A DNA stretch of 64,000 nt from an uncultured Allomuricauda sp. (GCF_947499695.1 NZ_CANMPQ010000001.1:1426001-1490000); one strand, 5' to 3'; positions 9,474 through 17,912 are shown, counted from the first letter of the stretch. Numbers and translations: made by a program. The notes: generated by a model from the letters alone, not told the origin.

Positions 9474-9868
9474 GAAATTACCTCGTCTTACTAATATACG
9501 GTCAATTAAGCATTTTAGGATTAGTCGTTAACGTTTTCAAGCCCTTAACAATTTATTCATATTGACGGATCAATGGAAAAATTATAATCAATTAAGGCAA
9601 CAGCTGTTTTTAAGGATTTAACAGAAATTCTGCTTTCCCTATCTCCAATAAAATTGGTCAATGAATCTAAAAATTCAAAATCAAGTGGGTATTTCACTGA
9701 TTATTGACCCATGGTAGAGTTTCATTATTTTGAAATTCAATTTCCGTTTAAGGCATTGGGTCCACCGTTTAGGGTTTTTTGAATTTAGATTTATAAGAAA
9801 AAAAATATTTTTACGTAAGAAAAATAGTAAGTATTGAATTTGCAATATTTTTTTAGAACATATCTGAT
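9474..9868. other. Divergent intergenic region with a candidate LytTR operator
   Basis: About 395 bp of very AT-rich DNA between the start of the propeller kinase (-) and the start of a small orphan gene (+). The notable element is a pair of CCGTTTA-type direct repeats at 9743-9772, listed separately. A 65-codon minus-strand frame at 9681-9878 has no recognisable protein features and spans the repeats, so I do not call it. Nothing else was recognised. Confidence 0.6.
9743..9772 (+). promoter_or_regulatory. Candidate LytTR-type operator: two 9-bp direct repeats
   Basis: Repeat 1 is TCCGTTTAA (9743-9751) and repeat 2 is ACCGTTTAG (9764-9772). They start exactly 21 bp apart with a 12-bp spacer. 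That is the arrangement known for LytTR DNA-binding domains: degenerate 9-mers with a central GTT, on the same face of the helix two turns apart. Repeat 2 fits the usual consensus at all nine positions and repeat 1 at eight. The site is ~97 bp before the small gene at 9869 and ~270 bp upstream of the kinase gene, so it could control either one. The response regulator that could bind it is encoded at 5467-6195. The prediction is by pattern only. Confidence 0.5.
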
Positions 9869-10135
9869 ATGCAATCACTAATATCTAATACAATAAATTA
9901 CAAACTTTGTTTGAATGATGAAGCTAAAAGTTTATTTACGAGTTCCCTGCAAGAACTTGTAAAATCTAATTGTTCTGACTTTATGGTGTATAGAGTAGTT
10001 AATGGTAATATAAAAAATTTACCAGATTATGATTATTGGCAAGAAGCCTTGGAAATTGATGAAGATATTTTTGGAGAACTCCATTTGAATCTTTGCCAAA
10101 AGATAGGTAAGATTGTACGGAGAAGGAATATATAA
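9869..10135 (+). CDS. Small orphan protein, function unknown
   Basis: 88 residues with no signal peptide, membrane helix or motif I recognise. It has an acidic middle (YDYWQEALEIDEDIF) and a basic end (KIVRRRNI), and could be a small helical cytoplasmic protein. It is preceded by a strongly AT-rich region that includes the candidate LytTR repeats ~97 bp upstream, which makes it a plausible target of the neighbouring two-component system. It is convergent with the gene at 10146, with a gap of ~10 bp. Support for it being a gene is its position, the free-standing promoter region and a protein-like composition; there is no homology evidence. Confidence 0.45.
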   Translation: MQSLISNTINYKLCLNDEAKSLFTSSLQELVKSNCSDFMVYRVVNGNIKNLPDYDYWQEALEIDEDIFGELHLNLCQKIGKIVRRRNI

Positions 10136-10145
10136 AAGGTATTGG

Positions 10146-11255
10146 TCAATTCTTTTTCACCCTAAAGGTGATACCTCTATTGGCAATAACCGAGGTAGGG
10201 CAACCCAGACGTATGGTAAAGTCCTTTGATGAACCAACTCCTTGTCCGGCAGCCACTGCCAAGGGTACTCCATAAGTTTGGCTTGAGGGTACAGTATCAA
10301 CAGCCCCATTAAATCTGTTGCTTGCATCTAAGTTATTTCTGGTAAAAGCGCCATCACCTTCTAGGGCATCCGGACAATTATCACCATCACTATCGGTGTC
10401 AACATAATCAATTATGCCATCACCATCCGTATCTAAAGAGCAATCGGAAACATCACCAGCTAATCGTTGGGCATATAGACTTATTCCATCAATTGCCATA
10501 TACTCATTTACCATTCCAGTACCATCACTATCTGCTCGGAATTCCAACCATTTTGTAGGTGAGGTGGCAGTAAATGTCATTTCTTGTTGTATCCAAATTT
10601 GGTTGCCCGCCCCCTTAAAGTCCATAGCGGTACTAAAAGAAATTGGTGCACCCAAAAAATCTCCGATTCTCCAACGTGCTTTCAGGGTGGGATCAATGGG
10701 GGTGATTCCTTCAATGCCTGCATTGGCTTGATAAAATTTTAACACGTAGGTTCTTCCTACGTCCAAATTGTCCAATCGAACAAAAAACGATTCACCGAAA
10801 TTGTTCCTAACATTCGCACCTATAAAAACTCCGCCATCGGGCGAGGGAGGCATCCCATTAGCAACCCCACTACCAGTTGGAGGCACAGGAGCAATCCATG
10901 AATCCGGAGAGCCATTCCCTTGAGCCCATCCGGCACCAGGGGTAAATAATCCATTAAATAATGGAACACCTACTACACCATTAGGTATATCGTAACTTGC
11001 AACACCGAAAAGGGATTCAAAAGTACCATCCGCATTTTGGGCACTTAGAACTTCTACAGGAGGGCATTCCACTTCATCAAGAATCCCGTCGTTGTCATCA
11101 TCCAAATCCTGGCAATTTGCTATACCGTCTCCATCGGTATCCAAACCAGAATTAAAGGGTGCCAGGCACTGTCCATAACCAACTGTACAATTGGAAATGA
11201 GAAAAAGCAGGGGAACAAGTCGCTTTTTTTTAAAAAAATGGTGCTTTGTGCTCAT
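10146..11255 (-). CDS. Secreted protein with thrombospondin type 3-like calcium repeats
   Basis: 369 residues if translation starts at the ATG at 11253-11255 (MSTKHHFFKKKRLVPLLF), which gives a proper signal peptide; an upstream ATG at 11294 would add 13 residues before it. After the signal there is a calcium-binding DTDGDGIANCQDLDDDNDG stretch, a ~200-residue beta-rich carbohydrate-binding-like middle (SFFVRLDNLDVGRTYVLKFY; WLEFRADSDGTG), then a second DTDGDGIIDYVDTDSDGDNC repeat. Flavobacterial surface proteins often use these repeats as stiff linkers ahead of adhesive or sorting domains. Here the protein ends at FRVKKN with no recognisable T9SS sorting domain, so it may be a shortened relative of a larger adhesin or a self-contained secreted protein. 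Ligand unknown. Confidence 0.75.
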   Translation of the reverse strand: MSTKHHFFKKKRLVPLLFLISNCTVGYGQCLAPFNSGLDTDGDGIANCQDLDDDNDGILDEVECPPVEVLSAQNADGTFESLFGVASYDIPNGVVGVPLFNGLFTPGAGWAQGNGSPDSWIAPVPPTGSGVANGMPPSPDGGVFIGANVRNNFGESFFVRLDNLDVGRTYVLKFYQANAGIEGITPIDPTLKARWRIGDFLGAPISFSTAMDFKGAGNQIWIQQEMTFTATSPTKWLEFRADSDGTGMVNEYMAIDGISLYAQRLAGDVSDCSLDTDGDGIIDYVDTDSDGDNCPDALEGDGAFTRNNLDASNRFNGAVDTVPSSQTYGVPLAVAAGQGVGSSKDFTIRLGCPTSVIANRGITFRVKKN

Positions 11256-12029
11256 TGATTGGCTATTAAGGATTTCAATAAGTCTTTCAAACATCTTTCT
11301 TATGGGTGTCTTAGTGAAAATCTATATCATCGAATGTAAGTTCATTGAAAAAATGACAGTCTGTATTTGCTGTTCAGTGAACGGCGATTTATATCAATTT
11401 ATCGGAATTGGTCAATCAGAGATGTCGGTATAATCTGTTCACTCTTATAAAAAGTAAAAAAGAGGTCTGTTCAAAAAAATCTTAGTGAGTAAAAGTGTTT
11501 TTTGAAATTGTTTTTTAGCTAAGGAAGTATGACAAAATATGGTTTTGGGTGCATTAGATTTGGACCGGAAGACTTTAACATTATTATTAATAATTGATGA
11601 GTCCTACAATTTTGTCAATAGTTTTTCAGGTGTCTTATAAAAATAACGTTTCTAGTGGCAATTAACCTTTTATGCGAAATAATTGGCCCCAGGTTTTTCT
11701 AGACTTTAATAGCTTATTTTAAAAGTTCAATTCCCCATACCTATTTCTAAACTTGTCCAGAACACCTTAAAAGGACTCTGACAATAACACAAAACGGTCG
11801 TTTATTGGCACCGTTATTAACACATAACTATTCAATATTTTTAATTGCCCGTATTGAATAGAAAATCATTACTTGCTAATAATATGACTAAATCTCATAA
11901 ATTTTACATCGAATTAATTCGTTTTGATTTCGTATATTGAAGTCTGACGAATGTGCAAATCTAGTAAACCGCAGTTCGTCAACATAAAATCTAAGCTTTG
12001 CGTAAACCCTATAAATAAAGGGATAGCCG

Positions 12030-12062
12030 GATAAGGTTTGAATCCTGTCGAGGTCACGGAAA
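12030..12062 (+). other. Degenerate tRNA 3'-end-like sequence (possible attachment-site remnant)
   Basis: The string GGTTTGAATCCTGTCGAGG resembles the T-arm and 3' acceptor half of a tRNA (compare GGTTCGAATCC). The loop carries T where tRNAs have C56, and the lower T-stem pairs poorly. No D-arm or anticodon arm can be folded upstream and no proper 5' acceptor strand is visible. A terminator hairpin follows directly. This is what is left when an element integrates at, or is lost from, a tRNA 3' end, but chance similarity is possible. Confidence 0.3.
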
Positions 12063-12080
12063 AATAGTCCGATAAGAAAA

Positions 12081-12109
12081 AACGCCAAGTTTACTTGAGC
12101 GTTTTTTTG
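12081..12109 (+). terminator. Intrinsic terminator
   Basis: Stem AACGC-CAAGT paired with ACTTG-(bulged A)-GCGTT, a 2-nt loop, followed by a run of seven T. It reads on the plus strand and follows the tRNA-like string, as if it once ended a short transcript. There is no gene just upstream on that strand. Confidence 0.6.
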
Positions 12110-12175
12110 TTTGGGATATTTTCTTGCTGGAACCCTTTTAATTTGCAATCGTATCTCGATTAATCATGGCAACAA

Positions 12176-13738
12176 CTAGTCATCACCCCTAATCAATTCG
12201 GCGGACGCACTCTTGAAGGAAACTAAAGAACCCTCAAGGTCTGGGTATTTCTTTCTTAAAGCATCATACTCAGGGTTCACCGCATGCTCCCCCCAGATGC
12301 CTAACATCAATTTCAAATTCTCTTCGCCTTCTGGATATTGCCCTTTGTCATCGGTTTCTTGAATCCAATCATTCAAAACAGTGGAATACTCCAGCAATAC
12401 TTTGGTATATTTAGTTTCTTTTGAAAGATTGTTCAATTCAAAAGGGTCGCTTGGTAAATGATACAATTCCTCTTCTGGTCGTTCATCTGACATAAATCTG
12501 TCTTGTATTGAATCTAATTTTTCGTCAGCATGTAATTGATGCATCACCTTTACGAATTCAATGTCATCAAAATCCATGTAGGTAGGTTGCGTATATGGTC
12601 TGTCTGTCTTAAAATTTCGAATGTATTTATACGTTTTTGAGCGTACGGAACGAATCCTGTCAATAGTAAAATCGCAACGATCTCTGGTGGAAATAACGTA
12701 ACTTCTTTTATATGCATCATCAAACATGTTCTGACCTTCCATATAACTTGGTATATCAATCCCAGCCAGAGCCAGAGACCCAGTACCTATATCTAATCCG
12801 CTTATTAAATCTTCATTTATAGTGCCAGGTTCTAAACCACCAACACGTTTGGTGAAATCAGCAATGACCAAAGGAACCTGCAACCCTCCATCATATAAGA
12901 ACTGTTTGTTTCTGGTCATTCTCATTCCATGGTCTGAAAAAAAGAACACCACGGTGTTTTCCAACAAACCATTATCTGTTAGGGCTTTGATAATCTCTCC
13001 GACTTTTTCATCAGTAATTTGAATGGCATCGAGGTGATTGGCATACTCTTCAACAATTGCAGGATGGTTTGGCAGGTACGGTGGCAGTATTATCTTCGAA
13101 CGGTCAACAGGTGTCTTTATAGTATTCTTAAAGGTCTTGGAAAAAATTTCTTTCCCTCCTTTTAACTGTATTTGCCCAAAGAAGGGTTGTTGATTTTTAA
13201 GCGTATCCAAATTTACGTGTACTCCGCTTTTTCCATACAATGGATGCAACTTATAGTCCTGTGTATATAAGTTCCGTCTATCATACATAAAGTTATAGTC
13301 ATCCTTGCCATTGTTAAAAGTGAAATAACCCGCATGCTTAAAAAGTTCCGGAATCGTTTTTAAACTATCTGGTAAATAGATTGCAGATTCTTCTGTTCTA
13401 GAACTATGATGATTGTGCGTCCCGGTAGTGGTTGACATCACTCCTGTAATTATACTGGAGCGACTGGCCGAACATACCGGTGCAGGCATAAAAACATTAG
13501 TATATAGAACTCCTTGTTTTGCAAGACTATCAATATTTGGAGTTGAAATAAGGGTTGTACCATAAGCACCTAGCAAGGGAGCGGTATCCTCAAGGAAAAT
13601 CCATAAAATATTAGGTGAGGGGTCGGACTCTTTTGGTTGTTTTGGTTGTTTTGGTTGGGTACAGGAACTACACAGTATGATTAGCAGCACCACTGGCAGG
13701 AATCTTATATGCCATGTATTATTAGCCTTCATCGTCAT
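12176..13738 (-). CDS. Lipoprotein sulfatase of the formylglycine family (N-sulfoglucosamine sulfohydrolase-like)
   Basis: 520 residues from the ATG at 13736-13738; a second ATG two codons on is equally good. The longer frame up to 13819 would put a charged leader ahead of the signal peptide. The lipobox is LLIILCSSC, followed by a short PKQ-PKQ-PKE microrepeat. The catalytic signature is CSASR with C89, the residue converted to formylglycine. The first metal site reads LEDTAP rather than the usual DD, and with HNHHSSR and NNGKDDYNF it resembles sulfatases annotated as heparan N-sulfatases (SGSH-like). It should remove sulfate esters or N-sulfates from a glycan in the periplasm. It is the first gene of the glycan locus but points away from the SusC operon. 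The substrate is inferred from family resemblance only. Confidence 0.88.
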   Translation of the reverse strand: MTMKANNTWHIRFLPVVLLIILCSSCTQPKQPKQPKESDPSPNILWIFLEDTAPLLGAYGTTLISTPNIDSLAKQGVLYTNVFMPAPVCSASRSSIITGVMSTTTGTHNHHSSRTEESAIYLPDSLKTIPELFKHAGYFTFNNGKDDYNFMYDRRNLYTQDYKLHPLYGKSGVHVNLDTLKNQQPFFGQIQLKGGKEIFSKTFKNTIKTPVDRSKIILPPYLPNHPAIVEEYANHLDAIQITDEKVGEIIKALTDNGLLENTVVFFFSDHGMRMTRNKQFLYDGGLQVPLVIADFTKRVGGLEPGTINEDLISGLDIGTGSLALAGIDIPSYMEGQNMFDDAYKRSYVISTRDRCDFTIDRIRSVRSKTYKYIRNFKTDRPYTQPTYMDFDDIEFVKVMHQLHADEKLDSIQDRFMSDERPEEELYHLPSDPFELNNLSKETKYTKVLLEYSTVLNDWIQETDDKGQYPEGEENLKLMLGIWGEHAVNPEYDALRKKYPDLEGSLVSFKSASAELIRGDD

Positions 13739-14178
13739 TATTTCAATCAATTGCTTTAAAATAATAAACACCTTTGGATAATTCCATACTTCCTTTTTTT
13801 TATTTCTGAACCGAGGCAATTCAGTATGGCATACCCAACCTCTTTAACCCTCCACTTATCACCCCCAATATTCTGGTTGCTGTTGTGGCTTTGAAAATAT
13901 CAAAACAAATATATCAAAAATGTGTTATCGTACACATTATTCCTGTTTTGTATGACTTTTTTACTACTTTTGACTTCATTAGGGCTACGATATGTGATTG
14001 AAAACCTATTGTTAAAAAAGGTATTTCACTAGGAAAAGTTGTTACCAATTTTGGTGTTGTCAACTCGGAAAATGCCAAAAGCTATATAGCACAGTCATCA
14101 GTCTAATACAGATTGAGTTCTTAATAGAAAAACACTTTAGTGTATAATGCATTAACCATCTAAAAACATCAATAAGCC
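13739..14178. other. Divergent intergenic region between sulfatase and GH109-type gene
   Basis: About 440 bp that must hold the promoters of the leftward sulfatase and the rightward GH109-type gene. A 34-codon stop-free stretch (~14016-14106) could be a worn coding fragment but matches nothing I know. No hairpin or clear repeat was seen. Confidence 0.5.
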
Positions 14179-15537
14179 ATGAATTCAAGAAGAAAGTTTA
14201 TAAAAAGCAGTTCCATTTTAGGAGCAGGGGCTATTCTTGCCCCAAATATTGCTTCAGGTTTCGTATCCAACACGTTTGAAGATACATTGAAGGTTGGTTT
14301 TATTGGTGTTGGTTTAAGGGGTACAAACCATCTTACCAATATTTTACTAAGAAAAGATGTAGAGGTAACCGCTATCTGCGATATCGACCCAGTCAGAATC
14401 GATTTGGCTAAGGAAATGATTAAAACTGCAGGTGGCAAATCACCTCAAATTTTTGGAAAAAATGATTATGATTATCGAAACCTCTTGGAATTAAAAGATG
14501 TGGATGCTGTAATCATCTCAACCCCTTGGCTGTGGCATGTTCGCATGACTGTAGATGCGATGAAAGCAGGAAAGTACGCAGGTGTAGAAGTGTCGGCAGC
14601 AAATACATTGGAAGAATGTTGGGATTTGGTCAATGTCCATGAACAAACGGGCACACATATGATGATTTTGGAAAACGTTAACTATAGAAGGGACGTAATG
14701 GCTGTTCTCAATATGGTAAAACAGAACATTTTCGGTGAAACGGTTCATTTTAGATGTGGTTACCAACACGATTTAAGGCAGGTCAAATTCAACAATGGCC
14801 AACAACCTTACGGCGGCGGCGTAGAGTTTGGTGAGAAAGCTATTTCCGAAGCAAAATGGAGAACCGAGCATTCTGTAAAACGCAATGGAGATGTGTATCC
14901 TACCCATGGTTTGGGACCCATAGCGGCTATGGCTGATATCAACAGAGGGAATCGATTTGTTTCCATGAGTTCATACGCTTCAAAAGCGATTGGATTACAC
15001 AATTACGTACTAAAACATGGTGGGGAAAGTCACCCAAATGCCAAGGTGAAATTTAAACAGGGTGACGTAATCACTTCAACCATTGAAACGGCCAGAGGAG
15101 AAACAATAATAATCACCCATGATTGTAATTTGCCACGCCCCTATTCCCTAGGGTTTCGTGTGCAAGGGGCAAATGGACTATGGGAGGTAGATGGAAATAG
15201 AATTTATGTAGAAGGCAAATCGGAACCCCATGCATGGGATGAGGCTACCTCATGGTTAAAAGAATATGACCATCCTTTATGGAAAAAATATGGAGCATAT
15301 GCCGAAGGTTCTGGACATGGAGGTATGGACTTTTTTGTAATGAATGCTTTTGTGGAATCAGCCAAGCAAAATATTGCCCCACCTATGGATGCTTATGATG
15401 CTGCTGCTTGGAGCGCGGTAACACCTTTATCTGAAGTGTCTATTGAAAATAATGGAGAACCTCAGAATTTTCCTGATTTTACCAGAGGTCTTTGGATAAA
15501 GAGAAAGCCCTATAATTGGATGAAGGATAGTTTTTAG
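14179..15537 (+). CDS. GH109-type NAD-dependent glycosidase (Gfo/Idh/MocA fold)
   Basis: 452 residues. A Tat-type leader (NSRRKFIKSSSILGAG) is followed by a Rossmann fold with GFIGVGLRG near residue 40. The EKP motif of ordinary Gfo/Idh/MocA dehydrogenases is replaced by EVSAANTLEECWDLV. Further on come LGFRVQGANGLW, YDHPLWKKY, GHGGMDFFV and YDAAAWSAVTPLSE, which I recognise from the GH109 alpha-N-acetylgalactosaminidase family. GH109 enzymes keep NAD bound, oxidise the sugar at C3, eliminate the aglycone and reduce the product again. The Tat leader fits export with a bound cofactor. Activity on N-acetylgalactosamine is known for some members only, so the true sugar is open. It sits between a sulfatase and the large leftward operon, on the opposite strand to both. 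Confidence 0.88.
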   Translation: MNSRRKFIKSSSILGAGAILAPNIASGFVSNTFEDTLKVGFIGVGLRGTNHLTNILLRKDVEVTAICDIDPVRIDLAKEMIKTAGGKSPQIFGKNDYDYRNLLELKDVDAVIISTPWLWHVRMTVDAMKAGKYAGVEVSAANTLEECWDLVNVHEQTGTHMMILENVNYRRDVMAVLNMVKQNIFGETVHFRCGYQHDLRQVKFNNGQQPYGGGVEFGEKAISEAKWRTEHSVKRNGDVYPTHGLGPIAAMADINRGNRFVSMSSYASKAIGLHNYVLKHGGESHPNAKVKFKQGDVITSTIETARGETIIITHDCNLPRPYSLGFRVQGANGLWEVDGNRIYVEGKSEPHAWDEATSWLKEYDHPLWKKYGAYAEGSGHGGMDFFVMNAFVESAKQNIAPPMDAYDAAAWSAVTPLSEVSIENNGEPQNFPDFTRGLWIKRKPYNWMKDSF

Positions 15538-15581
15538 ACTACCCTTCAATCAAGATGCTGTATTGGTATTGCCCTATCAAT

Positions 15582-16916
15582 TTATAGTACAATAGATTTT
15601 CCAGGTGTCGGTATGGGATAAGAACCATCTTCATTGGGCATTACTGGTGGATTTGCATCCCATGAAAGCTCTTCTGGCACCAAACTTAACTCTGATTTCA
15701 TCGCTTCTTCCCAAGTAATCACTTTTCCACTGTATGTGGCCATTCTCCCCAATATGGCAGTCATTGTACTCTTAGCTCCATACTCTCCATTATTGATGAC
15801 TTCATTATTTCTAATAGAGGCAAAAAGTCTGTTATGTTCTTCTTGGTACGGGTTATGCCCCTCACTATTTGAAATCGAGTGCAGTTCCTTACCATTGATA
15901 TCGTAAATCTTGGCGGTACCTCCATCATTGGTCACAACGGTTCCTTTTGTGCCTTGAAATGCTTCACCTACCCTATACATGGTGTTAGGCTGATGCCTAC
16001 ATTGGCTAGCCACTACAGCACCACTTGGATACGTAAATTCAACAAAATGATGGTCGAAAATTTCCCCATACTCCTTGCCTGTACGAACCAGCCTACCTCC
16101 CATGCCCTGGGCTGAAACTGGATACTCCCCTATAAACCAATTGGCCACATCAATATTGTGAATGTGCTGCTCTAAAATATGATCACCGCATAACCAATTG
16201 AAATAATACCAATTGCGCATTTGGTATTCCATCTCGGTATATTCCGGTTTTCTGGGTTTCACCCAAACCCCTGCACTATTCCAATAGACCTGACCTGAAA
16301 CAATCTTACCGATTGTATCATTTTCAAGTAAGTCTAATGTCTGTAGATAATTTTCTTGATAGTGCCGCTGTAACCCAACTACAACATTCAATTTCTTCGA
16401 CTTTGCCACCTCAGCCATTTCTAAAACTTTCCGAATGCCAGGAACATCGGTTGCTAAAGGTTTTTCCATGAATACATGCTTGTCATTTTCAATAGCATAT
16501 GCAAAATGCTGTGGTCTAAAGCCAGGTGGGGTGGCCAAAATGACCACATCGGCCAAATCAATCGCTTTTTTATAGGCATCAAAACCTACAAAACGATTTT
16601 TCTCTTTCACGTTAATCTTCTCCGTCCCTGCATATTTCTCACTCAAATTATTAAAGCTGCTTGTGAGTCTGTCTTCAAAAGCATCTGCCATGGCCACCAT
16701 TTCAACATTATCATCGGCTTGTAGTGCTTGATCAGCCGCACCGGAACCTCGTCCACCGCAACCTACCAATGCCAATTTCAAGGTTTTGTTTTCAAATACA
16801 TTGGCCATCGCTCCAACATCTAATGTTGGCAATAACATCCCCGCCGATAAGAGGGTAGTGTTTTTAACAAAATCCCTTCTTGTGTTTTGTCTTTTTGATG
16901 TTTTGTCTTTTTTCAT
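15582..16916 (-). CDS. Tat-exported Gfo/Idh/MocA oxidoreductase
   Basis: 444 residues. The Tat leader is NTRRDFVKNTTLLSAG. The Rossmann motif is LVGCGGRGSGA, and the catalytic-domain motif FMEKPLATD carries the EKP lysine. GDHILEQHIHNIDVANWF supplies the His-x-x-x-Asp pair common in these enzymes. Family members oxidise or reduce sugar hydroxyls with NAD(P). The Tat leader predicts a folded, cofactor-loaded periplasmic enzyme. It is the last gene of the leftward operon, two genes after a DUF1080 protein. In Bacteroides such oxidoreductases make 3-keto-glycosides that DUF1080 enzymes then cleave, which is the likely role here. It is not GH109-like. The substrate is inferred. Confidence 0.88.
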   Translation of the reverse strand: MKKDKTSKRQNTRRDFVKNTTLLSAGMLLPTLDVGAMANVFENKTLKLALVGCGGRGSGAADQALQADDNVEMVAMADAFEDRLTSSFNNLSEKYAGTEKINVKEKNRFVGFDAYKKAIDLADVVILATPPGFRPQHFAYAIENDKHVFMEKPLATDVPGIRKVLEMAEVAKSKKLNVVVGLQRHYQENYLQTLDLLENDTIGKIVSGQVYWNSAGVWVKPRKPEYTEMEYQMRNWYYFNWLCGDHILEQHIHNIDVANWFIGEYPVSAQGMGGRLVRTGKEYGEIFDHHFVEFTYPSGAVVASQCRHQPNTMYRVGEAFQGTKGTVVTNDGGTAKIYDINGKELHSISNSEGHNPYQEEHNRLFASIRNNEVINNGEYGAKSTMTAILGRMATYSGKVITWEEAMKSELSLVPEELSWDANPPVMPNEDGSYPIPTPGKSIVL

Positions 16917-16943
16917 CTTCTTAATGTTTTCAAATTAGTATCG

Positions 16944-17912
16944 TTATTCTTCAAGCCAGTAACTATGCTGTGATTCTATGTTCGGTGTCTTATACGGCCG
17001 TACAATTCTAAAGCCCACGAACGGAGCATCTGTATGCCACCATTTACTTTTTGGAAACTGGGGGTCTCTCTGTTTCCAAACAGGTTTGGAAAATGTTCTT
17101 GATGCACTGCGCAGCATTTCTGGACCATCTTTATATGATCCTCCCCGAATTACTACAGGATATTCTTTTTCAACCCAAATAAAAGTAGTGGTACTTTCGG
17201 CATACGTATTGGCATCATATTGATCCAAAGTCCATTCCGCAACATTGCCATACATATCGTAAAGTCCCCAGGGGTTCGGTTTTTTTTGACCAATTTCATG
17301 ATAGGTTTCACCACTATTATCCGAAAACCAAGCGTATTCTTCCAAAGTATCATTTCCCTCAAAAAAATGAGCCCCCTCAGTTTTGGCCCTTGCAGCATAC
17401 TCCCACTCCGCTTCTGTGGGCAATCGATAAAAATTCCCGGTAATCGCTGAAAGCCACTCACAAAATTTTGAAGCCCCTAATTGCGTTACATTACCAATGG
17501 GAATATTTTCTCCAGTGCCCATCCCTAAGCTCATATCCACATAGGGTATTGTTGCGCCGGCAACCGCATCTACTTCTTTTATTACTTCATTTCCTTTATC
17601 TATAAACTCAGCTTTATCCAATTCGCGTTGCAAAAACAGGCTATAGAGTTTCCAAGTGATTTCATAGCTGGACATCCAAAATCCTTCAATAGGCATTTTT
17701 CGTTGTGGCCCTTCATCCTCATCTCTTCCTTTCTCGCTGTTTGGGCTTCCCATAATGAAAGAACCACTGGGAATAGCAACCATATTGATTTCTAGTGAGG
17801 TATCAGGTAATTCCTGTACATAACCCTGTTTTTGCTGGGCGTATATTGAGGCCATATGCGCTATGAACATAGCCCATAGGAAAAAGAATTTTTGCGATTT
17901 TAAAATAATCAT
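16944..17912 (-). CDS. SUMF1-fold (formylglycine-generating-enzyme-like) protein lacking active-site cysteines
   Basis: 322 residues with a signal peptide ending near YAQQKQ. It shows the SUMF1/EgtB/PvdO fold: NMVAIPSGSFIMGS, RLPTEAEWEYAARA, GLYDMYGNVAEW, VIRGGSYKDG and, at the end, PFVGFRIVRP. True aerobic formylglycine-generating enzymes have a pair of cysteines after the RGGS motif; here that stretch (RGGSYKDGPEMLRSASR) has none, so it is unlikely to activate the neighbouring sulfatase. Many periplasmic SUMF1-fold proteins in Bacteroidetes glycan loci have unknown function. It lies 27 bp before the oxidoreductase gene and 40 bp after the DUF1080 gene, in one transcript. Binding of sugar or metal is possible but unproven. 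Confidence 0.85.
   Translation of the reverse strand: MIILKSQKFFFLWAMFIAHMASIYAQQKQGYVQELPDTSLEINMVAIPSGSFIMGSPNSEKGRDEDEGPQRKMPIEGFWMSSYEITWKLYSLFLQRELDKAEFIDKGNEVIKEVDAVAGATIPYVDMSLGMGTGENIPIGNVTQLGASKFCEWLSAITGNFYRLPTEAEWEYAARAKTEGAHFFEGNDTLEEYAWFSDNSGETYHEIGQKKPNPWGLYDMYGNVAEWTLDQYDANTYAESTTTFIWVEKEYPVVIRGGSYKDGPEMLRSASRTFSKPVWKQRDPQFPKSKWWHTDAPFVGFRIVRPYKTPNIESQHSYWLEE

Larger units (their letters stand above)
11295..12175. other. Gene-poor AT-rich gap with a tRNA-like remnant near its right end
   Basis: About 880 bp without a convincing gene. Visible elements are a 7-bp inverted repeat (TGACGAA at 11945-11951 and TTCGTCA near 11975-11981), a tRNA T-arm-like string at ~12035-12062, and a terminator hairpin at 12081-12109. 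The minus-strand 86-codon frame at 11888-12148 runs antisense across the tRNA-like string and the terminator, and is therefore rejected as a gene. The rest shows nothing I recognise. Confidence 0.6.

Noticed and set aside
9681..9878. Minus-strand 65-codon frame in the kinase/orphan-gene intergenic region
   Set aside because: It spans the candidate LytTR repeats and overlaps the start of the small plus-strand gene; composition is that of AT-rich noncoding DNA (many Lys, Asn, Phe, Ile).
11791..11818. AACGGTCGTTTATTGGCACCGTTATT-like region as a second LytTR operator (written in parts: ACGGTCGTT, then ACCGTTATT)
   Set aside because: The two half-sites are only 13 bp apart and partly inverted, which does not fit the known spacing.
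11888..12148. Minus-strand 86-codon frame in the gap before the sulfatase
   Set aside because: It lies antisense across the tRNA-like string and the terminator hairpin; the peptide resembles the typical spurious translation of a tRNA region and has no protein-like domain.
14016..14106. Stop-free stretch (~34 codons) upstream of the GH109-type gene
   Set aside because: It reads KKGISLGKVVTNFGVV and looks mildly protein-like, but is too short, has no start codon and matches no family I know; it may be chance.
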